Part shown: piece by piece, positions 1-11,000 of the stretch
Layout of the letters: each line of letters begins with the position of its first letter
Numbering within the stretch: position 1 is the stretch's first letter
Source: Namhaeicola litoreus
GTDB lineage: Bacteria; Bacteroidota; Bacteroidia; Flavobacteriales; Flavobacteriaceae
Direction of reading: 5' to 3'
Assembly: GCF_042679565.1 (NCBI RefSeq)
Contig: NZ_JBHTMY010000003.1
Span: 1,302,001-1,366,000 of the forward strand
Length of the DNA: 64,000 nucleotides
Notes under the pieces: model-generated
Database searches by the model: none
Told to the model about the DNA's origin: nothing
The model's input: the letters and a program-made list of their open reading frames with translations, nothing else
Position numbers and translations under genes: made by a program

Positions 1-2618
1 ACGAACAAGAAAAGCAATTTGTTGGAGAGCAACGTGGAAGACCCATGTACAGATTAATGAACGAGGCAGCAAAAAAAATAAAATCACAAGATTTTTCTCA
101 CCCTGTAGCCATTTGTAATGGTGATGTTTTATTCATTGATATCATTGCAGAAGAATGTAAAGATATTGATATTTATGGTACGAATGCCTATCGTGGGATT
201 TCATTCGGAGATATGTTTGAAGTAGTGAAGAATAAATTGAATATGCCAATTATGTTCACTGAATTTGGCGCTGATGCCTTTAATGCGATCAGCAATACTG
301 AGGATCAAAAATCCCAAGCCTATTACTTAGTAGGAAATTGGAAAGAAATTTACGAAAACGCCGCAGGTTTGGGAAAAGCTAATAACTCTGTTGGAGGGTT
401 TACCTTTCAATTTAGCGATGGTTGGTGGAAGTTTGGTTTTGACGATAGAAAATTTGAAGATCAACATGATAGCAATGCCTCTTGGTTCAACGGAGGCTAT
501 GCCTTTGACGTAGATGGAACAGAAAATAATATGAATGAAGAATGGTTTGGTATATGTGCGAAAGGACCGACCAATGAAAGAGGTCTCTATGAATTATACC
601 CTCGAGCTGCATATTATGCTTTGAAAGAGGCGCATAAACTAAATCCCTACGATGAAGGTATGAATCTAACTTTTGTCGATAATTATTTCAAGAACATTGA
701 ATTAACAGATGCTATGCTCAGGGCACGTGGAGATGCTGCAGCCTTAGGTGCTATTAGCAATAAAAAGCTTTCAATCAGTAATTTAAGAGCAGAATTTACC
801 ACCTTTAATACGGGAGGAAGTTTAATTACGACCCCCGAAGATCCAGACCCAGATAGTCAGGTTTACCCTAATCAACTTGGCTTTGATCATATGGAGTCTT
901 TTTATATTGGTGTAGAGGCAAATCCAACTTCTAACATGCGTGCTAATGTGAATGTGAACATTGTTGGAAATGTGGCAGAAAACCCTATAGATCAAATTTT
1001 TTATGAAAATAGGGCTCGTACAAGATCAGTAAATACTGATGAGGGAAACTTACAAATATCTGATATCAATAGAGTACAAGTTTATACAGCTGAATATGAA
1101 TGGAATGCCAAAGATTTTGACCTTCGCGGTTTCTACAGAACAGGTCATTATCATTGGGGTTATGAAGGAGATTTCTTTGGTTTGTATCCGGAAGCCAATT
1201 ACGGTCCAAATTTAGACATTTACAACGGTGAAATTATCGGTTTTGAATTTGATGGTAAAAAAGTATTAGACGGTTTCAAAGCAGCTTTTGGACCTCAACT
1301 ATGGTGGGGTGCCAACCCGGCCGTTCTTTTAAAATATAGTCGTACGATTGAAAAATTTGACATCACCGCAGTTTATCACAATGATATCGATGACGCATCT
1401 CGGGCAGTTTCATCGATCGCCATACCTCTTCCTCGAACAAAAAGAGCAACACTTCATGTAAAAAGAGAGTTCGGACCATTCGGCATTGAAGTTGGTGGTA
1501 TCTGGGGAGGCCAACCCTTAAATGGTAGAGATTTTCAAATAGCCGAAATCAATCCAAATTTTAATCCAGATTCACCTGGATCTGACGCTAAATATATCGT
1601 ATATAATGATAAAGTAAATTCTGACGATAACTGGGGAGGAAAAGCCAAAATAACTTATTCGAGCGGTGCTTTTAATTGGTATGCTCAAGGTGCCATTATG
1701 GGTCTTGTGGCAAATGGTGGGGCAGATTATACGAAAACTTTTACTGGTTGGAGGTTAAAAGATTCCGGCAGTGGAAATCAATCGAACTTCCTGACAGGTT
1801 TTACTTATGGATTTGGTAATTTTCAAATTGCTCCAAATTTTTTGTGGCAAAGACCTCTTGTTGATCCCATGCCCGGAGATGTTCAAGCACCGGGAAGACT
1901 TAGAAATATTCAAGATGACCCTTTTGCTGTAAGAGGAAATAGAGAAACTACTGCTGGGGAATTATTACTGACCTATGATCCAACACCAGCAACCTGGATG
2001 TATGAATGGGATAATGACCGCGCGGAGGATGCTAAATTTGCCTTTAATACAGGCTTTGTCTACAGACATCATCCAACTTCTCAAGATGCAGCAATTGGTA
2101 TCTTTCCAGATGGACGAACAACTTTTGCCTTCCCCGGTGCGGCGCCAGCTCAGGACCTATGGGAGTCTAACACCCGTATTGTTTCAAAACTAAATTCTGA
2201 TTTTGGATTAATAGCAAATGTTTACTTCGGAACAGCCCAGGCAAACGGAAGTGATGAAAGATTGATTGAACGATTTGGGGGCGACATTAGGGTAATTTAT
2301 AAAAAACTAAAATTGATCAATTCCTTAAAGATAAATGATTGGGGGCCTTATGATTACCATCGTGACTTTAACCTCACATTTCCGCTACAATTCATGTTAG
2401 ATTTATCCACAACGCTTGGAAAACCTGATTGGTTTATTCTTCCGAATACGATGATTGGCATTCGTGGAACATGGCGCTCACTCGACCAATACTCACCGCG
2501 TTACCTTCCAAATTTTAGTGGAGACATTGGAGGTGAGCCAATTTTAAGTCCGGTAGGATTTGATAATGGTTCCGAATGGGAGATTAGAACATATATTCAT
2601 ATCAATGTTGGAAAATAA
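1..2618 (+). CDS. Glycoside hydrolase TIM-barrel (GH2-like) fused to an outer-membrane-like beta barrel, 5' partial
   Basis: The frame is open to the left edge of the window, so the true start lies outside. The ATG at 45 is internal. The first ~200 visible residues look like the second half of a GH2/GH5-type TIM barrel: the TEFGAD segment (Glu codon at 261) fits the nucleophile at the end of strand beta-7, and the following FQFSDGWWKFG fits strand beta-8. Residues from ~280 to the end (about 570) are alternating polar/aromatic strands with Gly/Asn turns, as in outer-membrane barrels. The reading is that the enzyme is held at the cell surface by its own barrel. It heads the visible part of the glucan locus and is followed after 12 bases by a lipoprotein gene. 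The GH family cannot be fixed without the missing N-terminal half. The barrel call rests on pattern only. Confidence 0.6.
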   Translation, partial: EQEKQFVGEQRGRPMYRLMNEAAKKIKSQDFSHPVAICNGDVLFIDIIAEECKDIDIYGTNAYRGISFGDMFEVVKNKLNMPIMFTEFGADAFNAISNTEDQKSQAYYLVGNWKEIYENAAGLGKANNSVGGFTFQFSDGWWKFGFDDRKFEDQHDSNASWFNGGYAFDVDGTENNMNEEWFGICAKGPTNERGLYELYPRAAYYALKEAHKLNPYDEGMNLTFVDNYFKNIELTDAMLRARGDAAALGAISNKKLSISNLRAEFTTFNTGGSLITTPEDPDPDSQVYPNQLGFDHMESFYIGVEANPTSNMRANVNVNIVGNVAENPIDQIFYENRARTRSVNTDEGNLQISDINRVQVYTAEYEWNAKDFDLRGFYRTGHYHWGYEGDFFGLYPEANYGPNLDIYNGEIIGFEFDGKKVLDGFKAAFGPQLWWGANPAVLLKYSRTIEKFDITAVYHNDIDDASRAVSSIAIPLPRTKRATLHVKREFGPFGIEVGGIWGGQPLNGRDFQIAEINPNFNPDSPGSDAKYIVYNDKVNSDDNWGGKAKITYSSGAFNWYAQGAIMGLVANGGADYTKTFTGWRLKDSGSGNQSNFLTGFTYGFGNFQIAPNFLWQRPLVDPMPGDVQAPGRLRNIQDDPFAVRGNRETTAGELLLTYDPTPATWMYEWDNDRAEDAKFAFNTGFVYRHHPTSQDAAIGIFPDGRTTFAFPGAAPAQDLWESNTRIVSKLNSDFGLIANVYFGTAQANGSDERLIERFGGDIRVIYKKLKLINSLKINDWGPYDYHRDFNLTFPLQFMLDLSTTLGKPDWFILPNTMIGIRGTWRSLDQYSPRYLPNFSGDIGGEPILSPVGFDNGSEWEIRTYIHINVGK

Positions 2619-2630
2619 AATAGTAGAAAA

Positions 2631-4055
2631 ATGAAAATAAGAAATTTTACTTGTTTAAGAATGATGTTCCTACTAGGCTTGTTTTGTACTTTTAATATAA
2701 GCTGTGAACGAGATTTATCAGATGAAGCAGAATTTGCATCTTTTCCAAATACGGCAGAGGTTTTTATTGATGGTTTTAGTGGTGGATTAGAATATTTACC
2801 ATTTGGCGGATCAAAACTTAATGCATTCTCTGTAGATACTGAGACAAAATATGAAGGAACCTCATCTATGCGTTTTGATGTTCCTAATTTTGGTGATCCA
2901 GCAGGTGCTTTTGCCGGAGCTATCTTTCCTGATTATAATGGGCGGAATTTATCAGAATATGACGCGCTTACATTTTGGGCAAAAGCAACACAGGCGGCTA
3001 CCATCAATGAAATAGGTTTTGGAGTTGATTTTGAGAAAAATAAGTTTGCCGTTACCAGACAGAATTTAAGAATCACAACAACCTGGACAAAATATGTAAT
3101 TCCTATCCCTGATCCACTTAAACTCGATCTTGAAAAAGGGATGTTTTGGTATGCAGCCGGTCCAGAGAATAACAATGGTTTTACATTTTGGATCGATGAA
3201 CTTCAATACGAATCATTAGGTACCATTGCACAACCTAAACCTGCCATTTTGAATGGTGAAGATGTGATCCAAACTTCATTTATTGGCTCCAGTATAGATT
3301 TGACCTCAGGTCTTAGTCAAACATTTAATTTAGGCTCTGGAATTAACGAAACTGTTTTGGCTGCCCCGAGTTATTTTACGTTTAGTTCAACCGATCCTGA
3401 TGTAGCTAGAGTAAGTGAACTGGGAATTGTATCGATTGTGGGCAATGGCAGCGCTGTAATTACAGCTATTTTAGATGGTGTCAAAGCAAAAGGATCATTA
3501 TCTGTAGAGGTTATTGGACAATTTACCCCTGCTCCTATTCCTCCATATGACCCAGATCAGGTAATATCCATATTCAGCGACGTTTATACGAATGTACCTG
3601 TAGATTTTTATAATGGATTTTACGCTCCATTCCAAACTACCACATCCAACGATTTTGCAGTAAATGGAGATAACGTTTTAAATTATGAGAATTACAATTT
3701 CGTCGGTATTGAATTCAATCAAAATGTTCCAACAATAAATGCTTCTAGTATGACAAAAATGCATTTGGATATTTTTATACCGAATGGTTTTGATCCTGAA
3801 TCTACTTTGCGGATTAACCTTGTCGATTTTGGTGCTGATGATGCATTCGGTGGCGGAGATAATTCAACTGTATCTATAACTCTATCTACCAATAGTACTC
3901 CTGCCCTTGTTACCGGAGATTGGATTAGTGTTGATCTGGATATAACTGCATTAGCCAATAGAAAGAATCTTGGTCAAATAGTTTTCGATGCGTCAGGTGA
4001 TACGTCTCCAAGACCTTCAAGTTTTTATGTAGATAATATTTATTTGTACAAATAG
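2631..4055 (+). CDS. Surface glycan-binding lipoprotein with Ig-like (Big_2) domain
   Basis: The 474-residue protein begins with a lipoprotein signal peptide (lipobox NISC, Cys25). Residues ~45-200 form a beta-sandwich resembling carbohydrate-binding modules (phrases such as EGTSSMRFDV and LTFWAKA, and an ending of the type FWIDELQYE). Residues ~225-300 resemble a bacterial Ig-like Big_2 domain (FSSTDPDVARVSELGIVSIV). A second CBM-like sandwich follows and ends FYVDNIYLYK. No catalytic motif is visible. Its place between the surface hydrolase and the GH16 gene, with gaps of 12 and 26 bases, points to a surface glycan-binding protein of the same operon. The ligand is inferred from context to be beta-glucan. 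Confidence 0.65.
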   Translation: MKIRNFTCLRMMFLLGLFCTFNISCERDLSDEAEFASFPNTAEVFIDGFSGGLEYLPFGGSKLNAFSVDTETKYEGTSSMRFDVPNFGDPAGAFAGAIFPDYNGRNLSEYDALTFWAKATQAATINEIGFGVDFEKNKFAVTRQNLRITTTWTKYVIPIPDPLKLDLEKGMFWYAAGPENNNGFTFWIDELQYESLGTIAQPKPAILNGEDVIQTSFIGSSIDLTSGLSQTFNLGSGINETVLAAPSYFTFSSTDPDVARVSELGIVSIVGNGSAVITAILDGVKAKGSLSVEVIGQFTPAPIPPYDPDQVISIFSDVYTNVPVDFYNGFYAPFQTTTSNDFAVNGDNVLNYENYNFVGIEFNQNVPTINASSMTKMHLDIFIPNGFDPESTLRINLVDFGADDAFGGGDNSTVSITLSTNSTPALVTGDWISVDLDITALANRKNLGQIVFDASGDTSPRPSSFYVDNIYLYK

Positions 4056-4081
4056 TAAGATCGATTTTAAATAAAAAGAAT

Positions 4082-4936
4082 ATGAATTTGATAGATAGAT
4101 TTAAGACAAGAGCTAAACTGACATTTTTTAGTTTATCAATTTTTATCGCTGCGACAATTTTAATCTCGAGCTGTTCTAACGACGAAACACAAAATGTTGT
4201 CAATTTCAAAGAACTCGTTATGCAAGATGAATTTGATATTGACGGGCCCATTGATACTTCCTTATGGAGTTATGACATAGGTAATGGAGAAGGAACAGCA
4301 GCTGGCAAGGGTTGGGGTAATAATGAGCTACAGTATTATACAGATCGATCAGAAAATATTACCGTGCAAAATGGTGTATTAATAATAAGTGCTAAAAAAG
4401 AAGATTATGAAGGTTCCTCATATACCTCGGCCAGAATTCTTACCAAAGGCAAATTTGAGCAAGCTTATGGACGTTTTGAAGCACGAATAAGACTTCCCTA
4501 TGGTCAAGGTTTGTGGCCTGCATTCTGGTTATTGGGAAATAACATAGATGAAGTGGAATGGCCAAATTGTGGAGAAATTGATATTATGGAAAATCGAGGC
4601 CAAGAACCAACCATCACAAACGGAACGGTACATGGCCCTGGCTACTCTGGTGGAATGGCTATCACAAAAGCGTATGATTTAGTTAATGCCAGGTTGGATA
4701 CGAATTTTCATGTTTATGGCATTGAATGGGGCCCGGAATACATAAATTTCTATGTTGATGATGTTTTATATAATCAGATTAGGCCTGAAGATGTAACCGG
4801 TGATTGGGTTTTTGATCGCCCGTTCTATATCATTCTCAATCTGGCTGTTGGAGGTTCATTTGTTGGCTCTCCAAATAGTGAGACTTCATTTCCTCAGACC
4901 ATGTTGGTTGATTATGTGAGGGTATATAAAAAATAA
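4082..4936 (+). CDS. GH16 endo-beta-1,3-glucanase (laminarinase) lipoprotein
   Basis: The 284-residue protein is a lipoprotein (lipobox ISSC near residue 31) with one GH16 domain. The family signature is complete: GEIDIMEN, with Glu165 as nucleophile, Asp167, and Glu170 as acid/base. Other GH16 landmarks are WGNNELQYYT, LPYGQGLWPAFWLLG, TNGTVHGP and the terminal VDYVRVYK. GH16 proteins of this laminarinase-like subgroup cut internal beta-1,3 or mixed beta-1,3/1,4 bonds. The bulge-type active site (E-x-D-x-x-E) fits laminarinases and agarase relatives, and the surrounding GH17 and phosphorylase genes favour laminarin. It is probably surface-exposed and makes the oligosaccharides imported by the system. 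Confidence 0.9.
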   Translation: MNLIDRFKTRAKLTFFSLSIFIAATILISSCSNDETQNVVNFKELVMQDEFDIDGPIDTSLWSYDIGNGEGTAAGKGWGNNELQYYTDRSENITVQNGVLIISAKKEDYEGSSYTSARILTKGKFEQAYGRFEARIRLPYGQGLWPAFWLLGNNIDEVEWPNCGEIDIMENRGQEPTITNGTVHGPGYSGGMAITKAYDLVNARLDTNFHVYGIEWGPEYINFYVDDVLYNQIRPEDVTGDWVFDRPFYIILNLAVGGSFVGSPNSETSFPQTMLVDYVRVYKK

Positions 4937-4963
4937 CAGAATAAACAATTAATACTAAAGGTT

Positions 4964-7762
4964 ATGAAACAATTCTTAAAGCAAGCCATTAAGTTTTTAT
5001 ATTTGATACTAGCTATATTCGTCCTCAGCTGTGATGACGATGATGATGCAAATTTTCCGGAAGTTGAAGCAGGTTTTACATATACCTTGAATGAAAATTC
5101 TGGAACAGTTACTTTTATCAATATCTCCTCAGAAGCAAGAACCTACTTATGGACTTTTGGGGACGGCAGTACATCTACCGAAATAAATCCTATAAAAACC
5201 TTCGCAAATGGCACCTATAAGGTAAGCCTAAAAGCGACCAGTGCTTCTGGTGCATCAGGTACTTTCGAAGACACCATAACCATAAGTATTCCGAATCCTA
5301 TTACTTTGCCCGTTACTTTTGATGATCCAAATGTAGCTTATAATGTGGCTGTTTTTAATGGTGCATCTTTTGAAATTGTCGATAATCCGGATGTCTCAGG
5401 AACAAACGATAAAGCCTCAAAAGTTGGTGCAATTACCAATAGTGGGGTAGCCTATGAAGGTATTAATTTTGATCTGGGAACTCAGCTGGACTTAACTTCT
5501 GACAAAACCATTACCATGAACTTCTGGGCCGATTCAACGGTTGATGTTTTATTGAAGTTAGAACAAGGTACCGGACCAGATATCGAAGTTTCAACCAACC
5601 ATGGAGGTACCGGATGGGAACTTATTTCCTTTGATTTTAATTCTTCTAACAAATATGTGAGGATTACAATATTTGTTGACGGACCGGGTACAAAAGCAGG
5701 CACTTTCTATTTTGATGATATTACCCAGATTGAAACACCTCCCAAACCATGTGTAGAAGAAACCTCGCAATCACTTGAAGCAAACGACTTTAATTTAACT
5801 TTCCAAACCGACCCCGGAGATCGAATTGGTTCGTTCGATGCCGTTTTAACAACCGTGCAAAATCCGGATACTGATAACCTAGTGAATACTTCCTGCCAGG
5901 TAGGAAAAATTGATAGAAATGGTGGAGCGCTTTTTGCCAATAATCAGATTGAGTTTAATGAGAAATTTGACTTCAACGCTAATTCTGGATTTAAAATGAA
6001 AGTTTGGTCGCCAGTCGCGGGAACAAATGTTCTCGTAAAACTTGAGGATAAAACAAATAGCAATATAAATGTGGAAATTGGAGCTAAGACCACAGCAGCC
6101 AGTGCCTGGGAAGAATTAACATTCCCATTTGCAAGCGGTGAAAGCGGGAAATATGATAAGATCATAATATTCTTTGAATTGAATACTAATACCACTCAGA
6201 CTTATTATATAGATGACTTTATGCTCTATAAATCTGACGATGGCGGAGGTGATGTTTGTACTGCAGAAACAGTTCAATCGATTAGTGCAGCAGATTTAAA
6301 CATGACATTTTTGACAGATTTATCTCCTAATTTTATTGAAGATGGTGCCGATTTTGAATGGATAGACAATCCAGATGCAGACAATATGGTAAACAGCTCT
6401 TGTAAGGTTGGTAAAATTACTAAGTTAGGAAATAACCCTTGGGATAATAATCAGTTTGATTTAGACGGAAAACTGGATTTTAATTCAAATGATGGATTAA
6501 AAATAAAAGTTTGGTCAGCGAGGGCAAATACTGAGGTTCGAATTAAGTTAGAAGAGATCGGAAACCCCGGCAATAATACCGAACTGTTCTTAACTACCTC
6601 TGTTACTAGTGGATGGGAAGAATTAACTTTCCCATTTGCGCCTGAGAACAGCAATAAATTCAACAAAATTGTAATTTTCTTTGACTTAAATGCAAATAAT
6701 ACAGATACCTACTATTTTGATGATCTAATGCTTTATGGTGACGGTGGTGGCGTTGCTTGTACTGCAGAAACAGTTCAATCGATTAGTGCAGCAGATTTAA
6801 ACATGACATTTTTAACCGATTTATCTCCTAATTTTATTGAAGATGGTGCCGATTTTGAATGGATAGACAATCCTGATGCAGACAATATGGTAAACAGCTC
6901 TTGTAAGGTTGGTAAAATCACTAAGTTAGGAAATAACCCTTGGGATAATAATCAGTTTGATTTAGATGGAAAACTGGATTTTAATTCAAATGATGGATTA
7001 AAAATAAAAGTTTGGTCAGCGAGGGCAAATACTGAGGTTCGAATTAAGTTAGAAGAGATCGGAAACCCCGGCAATAATACCGAACTGTTCTTAACTACCT
7101 CTGTTACTAGTGGATGGGAAGAATTAACTTTCCCATTTGCGCCTGAGAACAGCGATAAATTCAATAAAATTGTAATTTTCTTTGACTTAAATGCAAATAA
7201 TACAGATACCTATTATTTTGACGACCTCAAGCTCTACGGTGATGGCGGTGGAATTACTGACTGTACTCCACCTACAGGTGACTTAGTCTCAGATGGCGGT
7301 TTTGAGTCTGGAACAGATACTTGCTGGAACTTATTTCAAAATGGTGGTACTGCCTCTTTGGATAATTCAATCAACAATGGTGGCTCATGGTCTGGTAAAC
7401 TTGCTACTAACGGTCCAAGTAATCCAGCCTTCAAACAAGAAAGAATAGGAATTGGAACCGTTTCGGCTGGTGATGTTGTTCAGATCAAATTTGATCATAT
7501 AGGGTCTGTTGTGCAACCGGGAGCAGTATTTAATGTCTTACTTTTTGGAGAAGGGTCGTCTGGAGCTTCCTTTACCCATGTATTTAACCCAGGCCCCACA
7601 TTAAGTGATTCTTGGGCAACATTTACAGGGACATTCACAATTCCTCCGGGAACTGATGTCTCGTCTGGCATTTCATTCTTGATCGAAGCAGTTTGCGGAG
7701 GTGATGCGGGTTGCAGTGTTTCTGCAAACATCGATAATGTTTCTATTACGCTTAACCCTTAA
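4964..7762 (+). CDS. PKD-domain lipoprotein with repeated carbohydrate-binding-like modules
   Basis: The 932-residue protein has a lipobox (VLSC, Cys23) followed by an acidic run of five Asp, typical of surface-exported Bacteroidota lipoproteins. A PKD domain covers ~33-110 (signature WTFGDGS). A first beta-sandwich spans ~115-260. Three modules of ~167 residues start at Cys263, Cys432 and Cys599, and the last two are almost identical. The C-terminal ~160 residues (LVSDGGFESGTDTCWN onward) resemble a CBM4/9-type module. No catalytic residues are evident. I read it as an extended glycan-binding protein holding substrate near the GH16 enzyme. It is the last gene before a 275-base gap and probably ends the outer-surface operon. 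Confidence 0.7.
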   Translation: MKQFLKQAIKFLYLILAIFVLSCDDDDDANFPEVEAGFTYTLNENSGTVTFINISSEARTYLWTFGDGSTSTEINPIKTFANGTYKVSLKATSASGASGTFEDTITISIPNPITLPVTFDDPNVAYNVAVFNGASFEIVDNPDVSGTNDKASKVGAITNSGVAYEGINFDLGTQLDLTSDKTITMNFWADSTVDVLLKLEQGTGPDIEVSTNHGGTGWELISFDFNSSNKYVRITIFVDGPGTKAGTFYFDDITQIETPPKPCVEETSQSLEANDFNLTFQTDPGDRIGSFDAVLTTVQNPDTDNLVNTSCQVGKIDRNGGALFANNQIEFNEKFDFNANSGFKMKVWSPVAGTNVLVKLEDKTNSNINVEIGAKTTAASAWEELTFPFASGESGKYDKIIIFFELNTNTTQTYYIDDFMLYKSDDGGGDVCTAETVQSISAADLNMTFLTDLSPNFIEDGADFEWIDNPDADNMVNSSCKVGKITKLGNNPWDNNQFDLDGKLDFNSNDGLKIKVWSARANTEVRIKLEEIGNPGNNTELFLTTSVTSGWEELTFPFAPENSNKFNKIVIFFDLNANNTDTYYFDDLMLYGDGGGVACTAETVQSISAADLNMTFLTDLSPNFIEDGADFEWIDNPDADNMVNSSCKVGKITKLGNNPWDNNQFDLDGKLDFNSNDGLKIKVWSARANTEVRIKLEEIGNPGNNTELFLTTSVTSGWEELTFPFAPENSDKFNKIVIFFDLNANNTDTYYFDDLKLYGDGGGITDCTPPTGDLVSDGGFESGTDTCWNLFQNGGTASLDNSINNGGSWSGKLATNGPSNPAFKQERIGIGTVSAGDVVQIKFDHIGSVVQPGAVFNVLLFGEGSSGASFTHVFNPGPTLSDSWATFTGTFTIPPGTDVSSGISFLIEAVCGGDAGCSVSANIDNVSITLNP
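6257..7249 (+). repeat. Two near-identical 501-bp intragenic tandem repeats
   Basis: Copies run 6257-6757 and 6758-7258 (the conserved part of the second ends about 7249). Over the first ~450 bases I count only about eight substitutions, nearly all silent. The only clear protein changes are one N-to-D and one M-to-K. Substitutions cluster at the 3' end of the unit. A third, older copy (from 5750) is clearly diverged. The pattern suggests recent duplication or gene conversion of a binding module. Confidence 0.95.
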
Positions 7763-8037
7763 CTACTAAACAGATCTAAAAATATTTTATATTGATGACA
7801 AACAATCATTAATAACTCTAAATTTATAAAATGATAAAAATGTTGTTCACTCTAACAATGCTAATTCTAAGCCTTTATTTAATTAGAATAAAAATGAGGG
7901 TTGTTTAGTTATATTTTACAATCCTTTGTGTTGTAATTAATACCGTAAAGGACATTTAGAAAAAGAATATATATCATCAATAAATAAAATAGCAGAATAT
8001 ACAATCTTTTAAAAGTTTGTATTTAATTTAAAAAAAA

Positions 8038-11000
8038 ATGGATCGTAAAAATATTTGTATCGGTAATAATACCGCTTCTTTTCAAAGTAAAAATATCGAA
8101 GGTGAATTAGTAAATCTCAATAAAGAGACATATTATAAAATTTCAAATGTTGATGCGATGCGGTCATTTTTCATGAGCATCGTTAGCGATTCCAACCATT
8201 GGATGTTTCTTGCGAGTAATGGTGGAATTACTGCTGGAAGAAAAAATGCGGAGTCATCTTTATTCCCATATTATACCGATGATAAGATTACAGAATCAGC
8301 AGAAACAACAGGAAGTAAAACTATATTACAGGTTAACAAGCACGACAAAACATTTTTATGGGAACCCTTTTCAAACAGGTATGAAGGTATTTATCATACT
8401 GTTAGAAACTTATATAAGAATAATTTTGGAAACAAAGTGATTTTTGAAGAAATCAATATTGATTTGGGTCTTACTTTTCGCTATGAATGGAACTCAAGTG
8501 ATACATTTGGATTTATAAAAAAATCGAGTTTAACAAACAATAATAAAACTAATGTAGAGATCACAGTTCTAGATGGTTTACAGAATCTTTTGCCCTCTGG
8601 TGTTAATTCAGGTCTCCAAAACAGTAGTAGTAATTTAGTTGACGCCTATAAAAAATGTGAATTAGAAACTGAGACAGGTATAGGCATTTATGCGCTTAGT
8701 GCTTTTATTGTTGATAAGGCAGAACCGAGTGAAGCCTTAAAAGCTAATGTCGTTTGGTCCTATGGATTGGCGAACCCCATCTATTTATTATCTTCTTTAC
8801 AGCTGAAAAATTTTAGAGAAGGAAAAGTTGTGGACCAAGAGGTAGATATAAAAGCAGAAAAAGGTGCCTATTTTATAGTTTCAGAAATTGTTTTAAAGGC
8901 TAATGAAGAAAAAGAATGGACATTTGTTGCAGATGTAAATCAATCTATTACTGCGATCAATCAATTGTCCGAATTAATTAAGACTGATAAAAATATAGCG
9001 CAACGCGTTCAGCAAGATATTGATAAAGGTACCAAAAACCTTGTGAAGTTAATAACTGCCTCGGATGGATTACAACTTACCGCAGATCCCTTGAATAATA
9101 TTAGACATTTTTCGAATACACTATTCAACGTTATGCGCGGAGGCATATTCGATGATGATTATAACATAGAGAAAGTAGATTTTATAAAATACATCTCAAA
9201 AGCAAGCAAGAAAGTATCGAAAAATAGAAATGATGTTTTACAATCGTTACCAGAACTGTTTTCACTAAATCATTTAAAAGGAATTGCTGAGAAAGATAAT
9301 GACAGGGATTTTAAAAGATTATGCTTTGAATATTTACCACTTAAGTTTAGTAGAAGACACGGTGACCCAAGTAGACCATGGAATAGGTTTTCAATTAACA
9401 CAAGAAGCGAAATAGATGGTTCCAAAATTCTAGATTACGAAGGCAATTGGCGTGATATTTTTCAGAACTGGGAGGCATTGGCACACTCCTACCCTATGTT
9501 TTGCGAAAATATGATCCATAAATTTTTAAATGCTACAACCTTTGAAGGCTATAATCCTTACAGAGTTACGAAAGGCGGTTTTGATTGGGAAGTAATTGAG
9601 GAAGATGATCCTTGGTCTTATATTGGTTATTGGGGCGATCACCAAATTATATACCTGCTAAAGTTTTTAGAATTTAGCGAAAGTTTTCATCCTAATCGAC
9701 TTGCTGCACTTTTTGATCAAGATATTTTTGTTTATGCCAACGTACCATACAAGATCAAAAGCTATAACGACATCTTAAAAAACCCAAAAGACACCATTGT
9801 TTTTGACCATGATTTAAACGAGAAAATCATGAGGAAAAAGGTTGAATTTGGAGCAGATGGCACTTTACTGAGCGATAAAAATCAATCCATCTACCGAGTT
9901 AATTTTATAGAAAAGATGTTGGCTACTGTTTTGGCCAAAGTCTCTAATTTTATTCCGGAAGGAGGAATTTGGATGAATACGCAAAGACCAGAATGGAATG
10001 ACGCCAACAATGCTTTAGTCGGTAATGGCGTATCTATGGTCACCCTATATTATTTGAGAAGATTTCTTGACTTCTTTGAAAAACTTCTCTCGGGTAATAA
10101 AGTTGAATCTTTTGAATTATCAGTTGAATTAGCTTTGTTTTTCGAAGAAGTAATAGATACGCTTTTAGATAAAGAACATATCCTTTCAGGAATTATATCG
10201 GATAAAGAAAGGAAGGAAGTTTTAGATGGTTTGGGCGAAGCGGCGAGTAAATATAGGATGTCGATTTATGATCATGGGTTTTCTAATAAAAAATTGAAAA
10301 TTACAAAGAATCAACTTATAGATTTCATCATCTTAACTAAGAATTACTTAGACCACAGCATAAAAAAGAATAAACGGTCAGACAATTTATATCATGCATA
10401 TAACATTATGACCCTTAAAAATAATGATGAAATATCAATATCTTATTTATCTGAAATGCTTGAAGGTCAGGTTGCTGCCTTAAGCTCTGGTTATCTATCC
10501 GCCAAAGAGGCTTTAGAATTATTGGACGGATTAAAAAGCAGTGCACTTTTTAGAGAAGATCAGTACAGCTATATACTTTATCCAAATAAAGAATTAAAAA
10601 GATTTGATGAAAAGAATAACATTCCATCTTCAGAAGTGGAAAAATCTGAACTGATAAAAACATTAATCGCGAATGGCAATTCTGAGGTTGTTGAGCAAGA
10701 TATTTTGGGAAATTATCATTTTAATGGCAGTTTTCACAATGCCAATAGTTTAAAAAATGCCTTAGAAAATTTACCAAAAGAAAAATATCAAAAACTCGTG
10801 GGCAAAGATAAAGAGTTGTTGCTTAAAATTTTTGAGGACACTTTTGATCATAAATCTTTTACGGGACGCTCAGGAACATTCTATGGGTATGAAGGATTAG
10901 GCTCTATTTATTGGCATATGGTCTCCAAGTTATTACTCGCTGTTCAAGAAAATTGTTTACTTGCCTTGAATACTCATGAAAGTGAGGTAGTTGTTGGTAG

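Noticed and set aside
6451..7164. Minus-strand frames of 70-71 codons inside the repeat modules
   Set aside because: They occur in both copies only because the coding strand is repeated. Their composition is that of antisense shadows.
7831..7908. A 25-codon hydrophobic frame (MIKMLFTLTMLILSLYLI...) in the 275-base gap before the phosphorylase gene
   Set aside because: It looks like a lone signal-peptide-like stretch in very AT-rich DNA. There is no supporting homology or ribosome site, and it is too short to call.
7763..8037. Possible promoter in front of the phosphorylase gene
   Set aside because: Only partial matches to TAnnTTTG (such as TATATTTT at 7910) and no properly spaced TTTG, so no site is claimed.
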